A stretch of 64,000 nucleotides of DNA. Origin: Alistipes megaguti. Its GTDB lineage: Bacteria; Bacteroidota; Bacteroidia; Bacteroidales; Rikenellaceae. Under the pieces are notes generated by a model. It was not told the origin of the DNA and ran no database searches. It saw only the letters and a list, made by a program, of their open reading frames with translations. A program made the position numbers and the translations under genes. The stretch is from assembly GCF_900604385.1 (NCBI RefSeq), contig NZ_LR027382.1, positions 1,240,001 through 1,304,000 on the forward strand, written 5' to 3'. Below, one piece after another: positions 36,660 through 44,706 of this stretch; the stretch's first letter is position 1; each line of letters starts with the position of its first letter.

Positions 36660-37733
36660 ATGAATATGAAAAAGATGAAATTTCTGACCCCGGTGCTGGC
36701 ACTTGCGGCACTGGCCTTCGTCGGCTGCAGCAGCGACGATAACAAGGATGTGGCGCCGACGGCGACCCATCTTGAACTCAAGGATCCGGCCCAGGCGGCC
36801 CTCTCGTTCCCGGCAACGCGCCAGAAGCAGACGATCCAGATCTCGACCGACGCCGCGGTTTCGGAGATCCGGGTTTCGCAGGTCAAGGCTTCGGCCGATG
36901 AGGCCGATGCCGACTGGTGCATCGTGAAGGTAGAGAGCGCCTCAGAGATCTCGGTCGAGGCCTACGACAACAACGGAACGGCATCTCGCACGGCCACGTA
37001 TGCCATCCAGGCGGGATCGCTCACGCCGGTTGAGTTTACCGTGACGCAGGACTTCCCCGAGCCGGAGAACACCGAAATGTCGATTTCGTTGGCTGCGGAT
37101 CCGTATGGCTCCTATACGTTCATGGCACCGGCCGCGGGCGGTGACGTGTCGATAACGACGGTGACCACCACGGCCCATCAGTGGACGGCCGTATTCTGCG
37201 ATTATATGGGAGATCCGATTGAGAATGAGGAAGATCTCCCGACTAACTGTACGATCAAGACCCCTTCGGGTGCAAGTGGCGAGGCGTTGATTCTCACTTT
37301 CTTGCCCAATGAGACTGCCTCGATGCCGATGGGTTCGATGGTCAAGATTTCGTCGGGAAATGCGGAGCCCATCGTGATCTATATCAATCAGGATCTGCCT
37401 CTGGCTACATCGGTGACCATCTGGGATGCCGATTGGACTCAGACGTATCAGTCTCCCTATACGGTTTCGTTCCAGAAGGATGCATCCGGAGCCGCCTCCA
37501 AGATGGAGTTTGGTGTGGATGCCAACGGTGGCTGTGAGGTGAAGATCGTCGAGCCCGGTACGACGACCGAAGTTTCGGAGCCGTGGCTCGAGTCCTACTA
37601 CGGTACGGGCAGTTGGTCTGTATTCCCCACCTCGGCGAATGAGACCGGTTCGGACCGTTCGCTGGATGTCCTGCTGACGGGGCAGAACGGAGTCGAGCTC
37701 TTCCGTCTGAAGGTGACGCAGGCCGGAGCCTGA
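36660..37733 (+). CDS. BACON-like lipoprotein, last gene of the operon
   Basis: A 357-residue lipoprotein with lipobox FVGC (Cys22) followed by SSDDNKD. A BACON-like module (about 33-130: 'ADWCIVKVESASEISVEAYDNNGTASRTATY...VEFTVTQ') is followed by two further beta-sandwich regions ending in 'PIVIYINQDLP' and 'FRLKVTQAGA', which look like the same closing strand of the fold. It is likely a surface glycan- or protein-binding or spacer protein. ATGs at 36660, 36666 and 36675 are all possible starts; the first is used here. Codon use differs a little from the rest of the operon (more AT). A strong terminator follows. Confidence 0.75.
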   Translation: MNMKKMKFLTPVLALAALAFVGCSSDDNKDVAPTATHLELKDPAQAALSFPATRQKQTIQISTDAAVSEIRVSQVKASADEADADWCIVKVESASEISVEAYDNNGTASRTATYAIQAGSLTPVEFTVTQDFPEPENTEMSISLAADPYGSYTFMAPAAGGDVSITTVTTTAHQWTAVFCDYMGDPIENEEDLPTNCTIKTPSGASGEALILTFLPNETASMPMGSMVKISSGNAEPIVIYINQDLPLATSVTIWDADWTQTYQSPYTVSFQKDASGAASKMEFGVDANGGCEVKIVEPGTTTEVSEPWLESYYGTGSWSVFPTSANETGSDRSLDVLLTGQNGVELFRLKVTQAGA

Positions 37734-37752
37734 CACCTGGGCACAATGCATG

Positions 37753-37791
37753 AAAAAACGGGACGATCCCCAAAGGATCGTCCCGTTTTTG
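37753..37791. terminator. Strong bidirectional terminator
   Basis: An 11-bp GC-rich stem (CGGGACGATCC, 37759-37769, with GGATCGTCCCG, 37775-37785) extended by A-T pairs (A run 37753-37758, T run 37786-37790) and a 5-base loop. It closes the operon ending at 37733 and, read from the other strand, the minus-strand gene ending at 37849. Confidence 0.92.
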
Positions 37792-37848
37792 TTGTCAGGC
37801 CGCTCCGTGGCGGCCTCCGCAACCCTGGTGGCTTTCCGGACGGCCGCT

Positions 37849-38433
37849 TCAGAGCAGCAGCAGGAAGAGGATCGGGATGGCAATGCCGGCCGCCAGTTCG
37901 ATGCCGCCGCGCCCCTTCAGTCCGTTGCGCCCCGGAACCATGACCAGCCCGGTGAGGGTGATCAGCAGCAGCGAGACGGCAAACAGGTCCGAGAATCCGG
38001 TCCACCAGCGGTTGGGGTTGTAGTGCAGGCGGTTCATCGAGCTGATGACGGGCCTGCGCGTGAGCTTCTCGTAGAGGGCCTTCCCCGTGCGGAGGTCCAC
38101 CTCGAGGATCGAGCCTCCGGGAACGAAGATCTTGATGCGATCCTCGCCGCTGGTGTAGTGTTTGGCATATCGGGCCCCGGGGTCGACCGTGCGGAGCATT
38201 TCGCGGGCCGTCTGCTCGTCGACGGGGGCCTGCTGCGGGAACACGCCGGGAAGCTGGAGTTCGCTGCGGCGGATCGAGTAGTCGCTGTTGAAGTCGCGCT
38301 TGTGGTTCAGCACGATGCCCGATACGGCGTAGATGATGACCACTCCGGCGAAGAAGTAGGAGAGGTCGCGGTGGATGACCCGGGCCCAGCGGCGCATGCG
38401 GGCGGCGGGTTTACTGTTCGTCGTCGGTTGCAT
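37849..38433 (-). CDS. PepSY-associated transmembrane protein
   Basis: The start at 38433 gives a 194-residue protein; a start at 38397 (MRRWARVIHRDL) is also possible, and upstream ATGs lie deep in the preceding gene. It has an N-terminal membrane helix ('LSYFFAGVVIIYAVSGIVLNHK'), a soluble PepSY-like part ('EDRIKIFVPGGSILEVDLRTGKALYEKLTRRP'), then two helices near the C-terminus. The pattern 'R-x-x-H-R-D-L...SGIVLNHKRD' and 'INRLHYNP..WW...SD' is that of PepSY-associated membrane proteins, often linked to iron or redox functions. Its 5' end overlaps the upstream lipoprotein gene by 23 bases, so they are translated from one transcript. Confidence 0.78.
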   Translation of the reverse strand: MQPTTNSKPAARMRRWARVIHRDLSYFFAGVVIIYAVSGIVLNHKRDFNSDYSIRRSELQLPGVFPQQAPVDEQTAREMLRTVDPGARYAKHYTSGEDRIKIFVPGGSILEVDLRTGKALYEKLTRRPVISSMNRLHYNPNRWWTGFSDLFAVSLLLITLTGLVMVPGRNGLKGRGGIELAAGIAIPILFLLLL

Positions 38434-38938
38434 GACAGGCGAAGGTTTCGATGTGGTAGATGCTCCAGTACTCCTTGCCGTCACGGGCCTTCCGGGCGGC
38501 GATCGAGTCGCGCAGTTCGCGGATCTGCCCCTTCAGCATGGCTACGGCTTCGGGATTTCCCTTGCCGCCCTCGATGCTGGCGTCGAGTTTGGCCTCCCAG
38601 TCGGCCAGGAAGGGGAGTTCGACGCGGCGTTCGGCCAGAATACCCTCGACGGCAACCGTGCGGTTCGAGATGGCGGGGTCGAACGAGCGCATCTTGTCGT
38701 CGGCCAGCGCCTCGATCATTTGGGTCGTATCGCTGCCCATCAGGGTGATGTGGGTGCTGCCGTGGCCGCAGGTGCTGACGCAGAGCCCTTCGACGCGGAC
38801 CGTATCGCCGACGCGGGCTTCGGCCGTGGAGAGGAGTTCATCGACCGTAAGCGGTTTTTCGGTCGGACGGTTGGAGGTGGCGCAGGCGGCAAAAGCGAGT
38901 GCCGTAAGCAGAAGGATGAGTTTTTTCTCGGTTTTCAT
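38411..38938 (-). CDS. Small lipoprotein with OB-fold-like domain
   Basis: The start at 38938 (MKTEKKLILLL) gives a 175-residue lipoprotein (lipobox FAAC, Cys19); the frame stays open further upstream but without a signal peptide. The next part ('ARVGDTVRVEGLCVSTCGHGSTHITLMG') reads like an OB-fold with a Cys/His pair that could bind a metal. The C-terminal part is helical. I do not recognise a named family. Overlap with the PepSY gene suggests one joint function, perhaps in metal or redox handling, which is inference from context. A consensus promoter lies 58 bases upstream. Confidence 0.72.
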   Translation of the reverse strand: MKTEKKLILLLTALAFAACATSNRPTEKPLTVDELLSTAEARVGDTVRVEGLCVSTCGHGSTHITLMGSDTTQMIEALADDKMRSFDPAISNRTVAVEGILAERRVELPFLADWEAKLDASIEGGKGNPEAVAMLKGQIRELRDSIAARKARDGKEYWSIYHIETFACHATDDEQ

Positions 38939-38995
38939 GTTTGATTTTGTTTTTGGGGCCGGGTGAGGTGTGGGCCCGGCCGGGTGTTTGGAGGA

Positions 38996-39027
38996 CAAAG
39001 ATACGGAAAGGAGCGGGCCTTGCCAAA
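38996..39027 (-). promoter_or_regulatory. Bacteroidota promoter for the lipoprotein/PepSY pair
   Basis: On the minus strand, TTTG (39027-39024), a 20-base spacer and TATCTTTG (39003-38996) match the consensus exactly. Confidence 0.8.
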
Positions 39028-39156
39028 TGAAACGACGCTTTTTGCCGGGAGATCGCAGCGTTTCGTCGTACGACACGGCACGCCGGACATACCCGTAAAG
39101 GGGGTATTCCGTGGTATTTTCAACCGCGCATCCGTGCAAAAAGCATTCATTTGTAT

Positions 39157-39164
39157 TAAATTTG
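39157..39164 (+). promoter_or_regulatory. Possible -7 box upstream of the GH127 gene
   Basis: TAAATTTG fits TAnnTTTG. No TTTG lies at the usual distance upstream. If it is used, the transcript would begin about 10-15 bases before the small open frame at 39184. Confidence 0.4.
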
Positions 39165-39183
39165 TCATGATAACGGAGAAATC

Positions 39184-39351
39184 ATGACCCGATTTACGGA
39201 TCCCGCTTTCGGATCGCTGCCGCAGCCCTGCGGCGAACCACCGCAAGCGCGGAATGTCCCGGCTCCTCAACATGGAATTCAGGAGCCGGGGAACAACATG
39301 CTGCTCCGGCAGAAAGGCCTTCGAAGAGACATCAATCCAAACAATACCTAA
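39184..39351 (+). CDS. Possible 55-residue small protein or leader peptide before GH127
   Basis: An ATG with a GGAG-type ribosome site seven to ten bases upstream opens a 55-codon frame (MTRFTDPAFGSLPQP...) that ends in TAA eight bases before the GH127 start. The product is Pro-, Gln- and Asn-rich, without signal peptide or membrane segment. I recognise no family. Its place between a -7 box and a gene start, with tight spacing, is what supports it; a GC-rich genome produces such frames by chance, so this is a low-confidence call. A 10-bp hairpin (39258-39290) lies inside it. Confidence 0.25.
   Translation: MTRFTDPAFGSLPQPCGEPPQARNVPAPQHGIQEPGNNMLLRQKGLRRDINPNNT
39258..39290 (+). other. Hairpin in the GH127 leader
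   Basis: A perfect 10-bp inverted repeat (CCCGGCTCCT, 39258-39267, with AGGAGCCGGG, 39281-39290) with a 13-base loop lies 70 bases before the GH127 start. It has no T run, so it is not a normal terminator; it could be an RNA leader structure. The rest of the 421-base gap 38939-39359 holds only the promoters and the small frame listed. Confidence 0.5.
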
Positions 39352-39359
39352 GATTACCT

Positions 39360-41297
39360 ATGAAAAAACTGTTTTCCGCATTGTTCCTTGCCCTTCTCGC
39401 TCTGACGGCCGGAGCCCAACCCCGCCATGCCGCCTATGAAGGCGGCATGCAGATCGCCATCGAACCCCACGGCTGGATCAAAGAGTTCCTTCTCCGTCAG
39501 AAAACCGGACTCACGGGGCATCCCGAGGCGTTGTCCTACCCCTACGACTCCTGCCTCTGGGCGGGGGAGATCGGACGCAACACCGAAACCTACGGGTGTG
39601 ACTGGTGGCGTTACGAGCAGACGGCCTACTACACCGACGGACTCCTCCGGCTGGGATACCTGATCGAAGACCCTCAGCTCATCGAAAAAGGCGAAGACGG
39701 GATCCGATATACGCTTGAAAACGCGTCGCCTTTGGGCAAACTCGGCAATGCCCGGATTGAATCCATGTGGCCCATGTGCGTCTATTTCCGCGTCATGCAG
39801 GCCTGTTACGAACAGACCGGAGATCCGAGGATTCCGGAAGCGCTCGAAAAGCACTACCTGAATTTCCCGAAGGAGGAGATCGAGAAGTGGCGCAACATCG
39901 TCACGATCGAGGGCATGTTGTGGACCTACGGCAAAACCGGGAATAAAAAACTGCTCGATCTGTGCGAAAGCGCCTACAACGACGGGAAATTCGGCGATCT
40001 GACTCCGGCCGTGGCGGCCAGTGACGAACGTCTCTCCATGCACGGCGTAACCTGCATGGAGGAGCTCAAACTCCCCATGCTGCTCTATGCCTACACCGGC
40101 CGGCAGCGTTACCTCGACCTGGCACTTAACGCCGAACGCAAGCTCACCCGCGATCACATGCTTCCCGATGGAGTCCCGGCCAGCGCCGAGGCACTCGTGG
40201 GCAACGAGAATGTCATCAACAGCCACGAAACCTGTGACATCTCCGACTATACCTGGACGCTCGAACAGTTTCTTCTGACAACCGGTGATGCCCGGTGGGC
40301 CGACAAGATCGAAAAGGCGGTGTTCAACGCCGGGCCGGGCGCCGTGACCAAGGATTTCCGGGCTCTGCAATACTTTTCGTCCGTCAACCAGGTCATCGCC
40401 ACCGGTCGCTCGAACCACAACGCCTTCTTCCACGGCTCGACCTGGATGGCCTACCGCCCCACGCACGAAACGGAGTGCTGCTCGGGGAATGTCCACCGCT
40501 TCATGCCCAATTACGTCACCTACATGTGGCTTCGCGGCCGGGAGGGAGCCATTGCCGCGGCCCTCTACGGGCCTTCGGCCGGGGAGTTCGACCTTCCCGA
40601 CGGCCGAATCTGCCGCATCGAGCAGCACACCTCCTATCCCTTCGACGGGGAGATCGAATTCGTCTTCTCGATGAAGGGCAAGGCCGAAATCCCCTTCCAG
40701 GTGCGCATTCCCGGATGGTGCGACAAGGCTTCGATCCGCATCAACGGAAAGCCCTGGAAGGGGGAGTGTCCGAAGGGATCATTCGTAACCATCCGCCGCA
40801 AGTTCCGGAACGGCGACCGCATCCGGCTGCATCTCGGCATGGAAGCCGTTGTGACTCCCGTCTTAGGGCAGGGTGCCTATGTCCAGCGGGGGCCGCTGGT
40901 TTTCTCATACGCCGTACCCGAACGGAAAACCGAAGACAAGACCGTCTACGCGAATATGAACGGGAAGGTTCCGGCGAATCCCGAGTTCAAATGCTGGAGC
41001 CTGGAACCCGCCGGGGCCTGGAACTACGCCCTTTGCCCCGAGACGGGATGGAAACCGGAGGTTGTCCGTACGCAGACCGCAGCACAAGGCGGTTATCCTT
41101 TCGATCGGGAGTCGGTGCCGGTGAAGATCCGCGTTCCGGTCAAACGGATCAACTGGACGCTGGAAGAGGACCGTTATACGCCGCGGTTGCCCGAAGGGGG
41201 AACGTCCCGCGCCATCTCGGACGAGACCGAATATCTCGAACTGATTCCCTACGGGTGTACCGAACTCCGGTTGACGGTCTTCCCCGTTGCCGAATGA
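39360..41297 (+). CDS. Glycoside hydrolase family 127-like (DUF1680) protein
   Basis: A 645-residue secreted enzyme with a signal peptide (residues 1-19). The catalytic (alpha/alpha)6 barrel shows the DUF1680 marks: 'SHETCDISDYTWTLEQFLL' with the presumed Glu and Cys, and 'ETECCSGNVHRFMPNYV', in which the Cys-Cys pair and Asn match the cysteine centre of GH127 beta-L-arabinofuranosidases. C-terminal beta-domains follow ('IPFQVRIPGWCDKASIRINGKP', 'GAYVQRGPLVFSYA'). Known members act on beta-L-arabinofuranosides of plant glycans; related families have other specificities, so the substrate is not certain. It is a single-gene unit ended by a hairpin at 41301. Confidence 0.85.
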   Translation: MKKLFSALFLALLALTAGAQPRHAAYEGGMQIAIEPHGWIKEFLLRQKTGLTGHPEALSYPYDSCLWAGEIGRNTETYGCDWWRYEQTAYYTDGLLRLGYLIEDPQLIEKGEDGIRYTLENASPLGKLGNARIESMWPMCVYFRVMQACYEQTGDPRIPEALEKHYLNFPKEEIEKWRNIVTIEGMLWTYGKTGNKKLLDLCESAYNDGKFGDLTPAVAASDERLSMHGVTCMEELKLPMLLYAYTGRQRYLDLALNAERKLTRDHMLPDGVPASAEALVGNENVINSHETCDISDYTWTLEQFLLTTGDARWADKIEKAVFNAGPGAVTKDFRALQYFSSVNQVIATGRSNHNAFFHGSTWMAYRPTHETECCSGNVHRFMPNYVTYMWLRGREGAIAAALYGPSAGEFDLPDGRICRIEQHTSYPFDGEIEFVFSMKGKAEIPFQVRIPGWCDKASIRINGKPWKGECPKGSFVTIRRKFRNGDRIRLHLGMEAVVTPVLGQGAYVQRGPLVFSYAVPERKTEDKTVYANMNGKVPANPEFKCWSLEPAGAWNYALCPETGWKPEVVRTQTAAQGGYPFDRESVPVKIRVPVKRINWTLEEDRYTPRLPEGGTSRAISDETEYLELIPYGCTELRLTVFPVAE

Positions 41298-41300
41298 CCA

Positions 41301-41336
41301 ACCCCCCCCCTCCTCTCTGGTGAGGAAGGGGGGGGT
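41301..41336 (+). terminator. Terminator-like hairpin after GH127
   Basis: A run of C followed by TCCTC pairs with GAGGA and a run of G around a short loop (41301-41336). It starts three bases after the GH127 stop. The T run after it is weak. Confidence 0.65.
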
Positions 41337-41371
41337 AATTCGTTCCATGGAGGTGGAATGGACCCTGAAAA

Positions 41372-41404
41372 CGAAAAACCGCGTCAAACTTTCGTCTGAC
41401 GCGG
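41372..41404 (-). terminator. Terminator of the interrupted tRNA gene
   Basis: On the minus strand, an 8-bp stem (CCGCGTCA, 41379-41386, pairs with TGACGCGG, 41397-41404) is followed by five T. It lies directly after the CCA end of the tRNA fragment, as expected for a tRNA transcript. Confidence 0.75.
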
Positions 41405-41408
41405 CTCA

Positions 41409-41427
41409 TGGTGCCCAGGACAAGGAC
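41409..41427 (-). other. tRNA 3'-end fragment, left attachment site of the element
   Basis: Read on the minus strand, these 19 bases (GTCCTTGTCCTGGGCACCA) look like the end of a tRNA gene: the second half of the T-arm, the 3' acceptor strand, a discriminator base and an encoded CCA. Upstream of them on that strand there is no T-loop, anticodon arm or D-arm, only AT-rich sequence leading to the integrase gene. Tyrosine recombinases commonly insert at tRNA 3' ends, so this is the likely attL/attR core. No second copy was found in the window. The amino acid cannot be told from so short a piece. Confidence 0.7.
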
Positions 41428-41550
41428 CGATTCGTGCAAACTGATGCAAATGGTTGAATTTTAAATTGTTTTGTAACTATTTGTTATATAGTATTTTAGG
41501 ATTCATACGAATGAATGTTGATTTTTTCTGTTTTAGTCGTTTTTCATAAA

Positions 41551-41572
41551 TGCGGACACGGTGCGGACACGG
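41551..41572. repeat. Tandem 11-bp repeat before the integrase gene
   Basis: TGCGGACACGG occurs twice without a gap (41551-41561 and 41562-41572). It lies 30-50 bases before the integrase -7 box, where recombinase arm sites or excisionase sites are often found. Confidence 0.75.
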
Positions 41573-41600
41573 ATTTGTTGTTGTATTCAAATATAAATCA

Positions 41601-41608
41601 TATATTTG
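41601..41608 (+). promoter_or_regulatory. -7 box of the integrase gene
   Basis: TATATTTG is an exact TAnnTTTG match, 22 bases before the integrase start. Upstream, TTGT (41578-41581) is at 19-base spacing and TTTG (41574-41577) at 23, so the -33 box is imperfect. Confidence 0.6.
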
Positions 41609-41630
41609 CGAAGCGTCAAATGATGAATGT

Positions 41631-43034
41631 ATGGCAAAAGTCACGTATGTATTGGCTCAGGGAGCGAACAGTGCCGGGGAGTCTCAGATCAATTTCCGGG
41701 TCTATATTTCGCGGGAACTGCGTTTGCGCGTGCCGTCGGGCATCTGGATCGACCGCAAACGTTGGGGCAAGAAGAACGACATCAACATTCCGAATATCCC
41801 GGGCGAGGAGCGGAACGCTCTGCTGTCCAAGCGGGCGAAACTGAAAGAGCTGGTCGACGTGATCGAGCACACGATTGAGGCAACCGATGATAAATCGACC
41901 GTTACGCGGGAGTGGCTTGAAAAGTTGATTCGTCGGACGTTGCGCCCGAAGGCAACCAATCCCGTTGAGGAGAAGAAACGCAACTTCTTTTCATTGACGG
42001 AGGAGTACCTTGCCGCTCACAAACTATCTGAGTCTCGGGTCAAACATTTCAAGGTGCTGGTGCGGACACTGAAGCGCTATGAGTTGTATCGCAGACTGTC
42101 GAGCCGCCGTTTTGTGTTGGACGTACATACCGTTACGCCGATGACGCTCGATGATTTTGGAGCGTTCCTGATGAAAGAGCCCGAGATCTTCGACGAGCAT
42201 CCGGAGCTGTACGACGAGGTCCCGTATGCGCGGCCGAAAGTGAGGAAGAATCTGCCGATGAAGCGCGCTCCATATCTCAATGCTGCGGGCGAACTGGTGA
42301 TTCCGGGACGACCGAAGGAGCGCGGTATGAATTACGTTTCGGATATGTTGATTCGACTGCGGTCTTTCTATGTCTGGTTGAATGACAGCGGATTCACCAC
42401 TAACGATCCGTTCAAGCAGTATAAGATCGCGGAGATTGTTTACGGCACCCCGGTCTATATTACGACCGAGGAGCGGAAACAGTTGGCCGAGGCGGATATG
42501 GGGGATGACAAGCAGCTGGAGACGCAGCGTGATATCTTTGTCTTTCAGTGCATGATCGGCTGCCGGGTAAGCGACCTTTACAAAATGACCTATGCCAATA
42601 TCATCGGGGACTGCATCGAATATGTTCCCCGCAAAACCCGCGATGATCGGGTGGTGACGGTCTCGGTACCGTTGATCGATGCGGCGAAGGAGTTGATCCG
42701 TAAATACCTGGATGAAACCCGAGGGACGTTGTTCCCGTTTATCTCGGAGCAGAAATACAATGTTTATATCAAGGAGGCGTTTCGCAAGGCAGGCATTACG
42801 CGCAAGGTAACGACGATCGACCAGCGTACGCGGCAGAATATCCAGGTTCCGATCTGCGACCTCGCCTCGTCGCACATGGCACGCCGGACATTCATCGGGA
42901 ATGTCTATAAAAGTGTGAAGGATCCGGCGATCGTGGGGGCGATGTCGGGGCATAAGGACGGCAGTAGAGCCTTTGCCCGTTATCGCGATATTGATATGGA
43001 TATCAAACGCGAGGCTGTGAGTGTGCTGGAATGA
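41631..43034 (+). CDS. Tyrosine recombinase / site-specific integrase
   Basis: The start at 41631 (MAKVTYVL) lies 22 bases after a -7 box; the frame is open further upstream but across that promoter. The 467-residue product has an N-terminal arm-binding domain ('INFRVYISRELRLRVPSGIWID'), a SAM-like core-binding domain (about 115-265) and a catalytic domain with the first Arg in 'MIGCRVSDLYKM', the HxxR box 'SHMARRTF', the second His in 'MSGHKDGSRAF' and the nucleophile Tyr in 'ARYRDID'. All catalytic residues are present. It inserts and, with a helper, excises the element at the tRNA end next to it. It is longer than phage integrases and is of the type common in Bacteroidota mobile elements. 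Confidence 0.93.
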   Translation: MAKVTYVLAQGANSAGESQINFRVYISRELRLRVPSGIWIDRKRWGKKNDINIPNIPGEERNALLSKRAKLKELVDVIEHTIEATDDKSTVTREWLEKLIRRTLRPKATNPVEEKKRNFFSLTEEYLAAHKLSESRVKHFKVLVRTLKRYELYRRLSSRRFVLDVHTVTPMTLDDFGAFLMKEPEIFDEHPELYDEVPYARPKVRKNLPMKRAPYLNAAGELVIPGRPKERGMNYVSDMLIRLRSFYVWLNDSGFTTNDPFKQYKIAEIVYGTPVYITTEERKQLAEADMGDDKQLETQRDIFVFQCMIGCRVSDLYKMTYANIIGDCIEYVPRKTRDDRVVTVSVPLIDAAKELIRKYLDETRGTLFPFISEQKYNVYIKEAFRKAGITRKVTTIDQRTRQNIQVPICDLASSHMARRTFIGNVYKSVKDPAIVGAMSGHKDGSRAFARYRDIDMDIKREAVSVLE

Positions 43035-43036
43035 GA

Positions 43037-43067
43037 TTTGTTTTGTCGAAAAAATAATATAAATTTG
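43037..43067 (+). promoter_or_regulatory. Bacteroidota promoter for the AbiE-like operon
   Basis: TTTG (43037-43040), a 19-base spacer and TAAATTTG (43060-43067) match the consensus exactly, 26 bases before the antitoxin start. Confidence 0.8.
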
Positions 43068-43092
43068 CGACAGATAACAGACTAATATCAGG

Positions 43093-43701
43093 ATGCAAAC
43101 AATAGAGGATAAGATACTTGTCAGAATTAAAAAATGCGGACGTGGTAAGCTCTATTCTGCATCAGATTTCGCTGCATGTGGATCGGGTGCGGCGATCGCG
43201 AAGTCATTGGAACGGCTTACTCGAAAGGGCCACCTGGTTCGTGTTGCAAGGGGCCTTTATTGCTATCCAGAAATTGACAGGAAGTTTGGCCTGGGCATAC
43301 AATATCCGACAGTCAATGAAATTGCTGAAAAGATAGCCCGACAAAGCGAAGCCCGAGTTGTTCCGACGGGTATGCACGCGCTGAACATGTTGGGGTTGTC
43401 TACGCAAGTTCCGATGAACTATATTTTCTATACGGACGGCAACTCCCGTACAGTCAACCTGTTCAATGGCCGTAAGTTGCGATTTAAGCGTGTGGCGCTG
43501 AGAAATCTGGCTTATCAGAATAAAACGTTGATGCTTGCCGTGTTCGCCTTGAAGGAGATCGGACGACCGCAGGTCACGGAGGAGCATATCGCCCAACTGA
43601 AGACGATATTCGCCCGGATTCCGAAGTCGCACATTCTGCCCGATCTGCGGCTGGTGCCAGCTTGGATTCATAAAATCATTATGTCGTTTTATGGAGAGTA
43701 A
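43093..43701 (+). CDS. AbiEi-like antitoxin / DUF6088 family
   Basis: A 202-residue protein with an N-terminal winged-helix part ('KLYSASDFAACGSGAAIAKSLERLTRKGHLVRVARGLYCYP'), the usual start of AbiEi-type and DUF6088 antitoxins, and a C-terminal domain containing 'VVPTGMHALNMLGLSTQVP' and 'TVNLFNGRKLRFKRV'. Such antitoxins repress their own promoter and counter a nucleotidyltransferase toxin. The AbiEii-like gene overlaps its 3' end by 11 bases, so the two are translationally coupled. A consensus promoter lies just upstream. On a mobile element this pair can act in phage defence or in keeping the element in the cell. Confidence 0.83.
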   Translation: MQTIEDKILVRIKKCGRGKLYSASDFAACGSGAAIAKSLERLTRKGHLVRVARGLYCYPEIDRKFGLGIQYPTVNEIAEKIARQSEARVVPTGMHALNMLGLSTQVPMNYIFYTDGNSRTVNLFNGRKLRFKRVALRNLAYQNKTLMLAVFALKEIGRPQVTEEHIAQLKTIFARIPKSHILPDLRLVPAWIHKIIMSFYGE

Positions 43702-44704
43702 TTTTTGGACGCTTCCCGAGGGCCAGAAAAGGATGCTCGTCGCGCAGACGAGCGAACGAGTCGGGCTTCCGCCGCAGGCTGTCGAGAAGGACTGGTGGGT
43801 GACGATGACGTTGAAGGCCTTGTTTGAATCGTCGTGCCGGGATTTCATCACCTTCAAGGGTGGGACGTCGCTGAGCAAGGGTTGGCATGTCATAGAACGC
43901 TTCTCGGAGGACGTTGATATTGCGATTGACAAGTCTTTCTGGGGAATTGCCGGGGACAACAAGTCGCAGCGGGATCGGATCCGGAAACTTTCGCGGGCCT
44001 ATATCGGGCAGGAGCTCGTTGCAGAAATGCGGACGCTGCTGGCGGAGTACGGAGCATTGGATTTTGAGTTGCGCGTTGTCCCGACACAGGATTCTGATGC
44101 AGACCCGACATTGGTTCTTTTGCCTTATCGGAGTATTTATGCGGATATCGATTATGTGGAGTCGCAAATCCGAATCGAATTCAGTTGTCGATCGATGCAA
44201 GAACCTCGAGAGCGGATCGAGATTCGTCCGCTGATTGCCGAGGCCTATCCGAACCTGTTCGGGAAACTGGAGTTCCCGATTTATGCGGTCGTACCGACGC
44301 GAACGTTTTTGGAGAAGGCATTTTTGCTGCATGAGGAGTTCCAAAAAGAGAATCCTCGCGTCGAGCGGATGACGAGACATCTGTATGATCTGGAACGGTT
44401 GATGGATACGGATTTCGGGAAGAAGGCTTTGGCCGATCCGAAAATGTATGCCGATATTGTCAAACATCGGAGTATATTCAATACGATCCGAGGAATTGAT
44501 TATCGGACGCACCATCCGAGCCGGATCCATTTTATTCCGCCCGAAGAATTGGTGGAGATATGGCGCAGAGATTATGAACGGATGCAGGAATACTTCATCT
44601 ATGGAGATTCGTTGCCATACGATCAACTGATTGACCGGATGAAAGAGTTGCAGAATCGGTTTCGGAAAGTGGTAATTGAGGATGATTTTTTCAGCGGATT
44701 ATAA
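43691..44704 (+). CDS. AbiEii-like nucleotidyltransferase toxin
   Basis: A 337-residue protein with the nucleotidyltransferase core of AbiEii toxins: 'FKGGTSLSKGWHVIERFSEDVDIAID', in which GGTSLSK is the GSxLxK-type motif and the Asp-x-Asp pair binds metal. Further family features are 'EPRERIEIRPLIAEAYP' and 'TRTFLEKAFLLHEEFQ'. AbiEii enzymes block growth by transferring nucleotides, for some members onto tRNA. It overlaps the antitoxin gene by 11 bases and is followed after two bases by a membrane protein gene. Confidence 0.87.
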   Translation: MESNFWTLPEGQKRMLVAQTSERVGLPPQAVEKDWWVTMTLKALFESSCRDFITFKGGTSLSKGWHVIERFSEDVDIAIDKSFWGIAGDNKSQRDRIRKLSRAYIGQELVAEMRTLLAEYGALDFELRVVPTQDSDADPTLVLLPYRSIYADIDYVESQIRIEFSCRSMQEPRERIEIRPLIAEAYPNLFGKLEFPIYAVVPTRTFLEKAFLLHEEFQKENPRVERMTRHLYDLERLMDTDFGKKALADPKMYADIVKHRSIFNTIRGIDYRTHHPSRIHFIPPEELVEIWRRDYERMQEYFIYGDSLPYDQLIDRMKELQNRFRKVVIEDDFFSGL

Positions 44705-44706
44705 CT

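Noticed and set aside
37731..37745. CCTGGGCAC match to the tRNA fragment core
   Set aside because: Only nine bases match and there is no tRNA structure around it; it overlaps the end of a BACON-like gene and a terminator.
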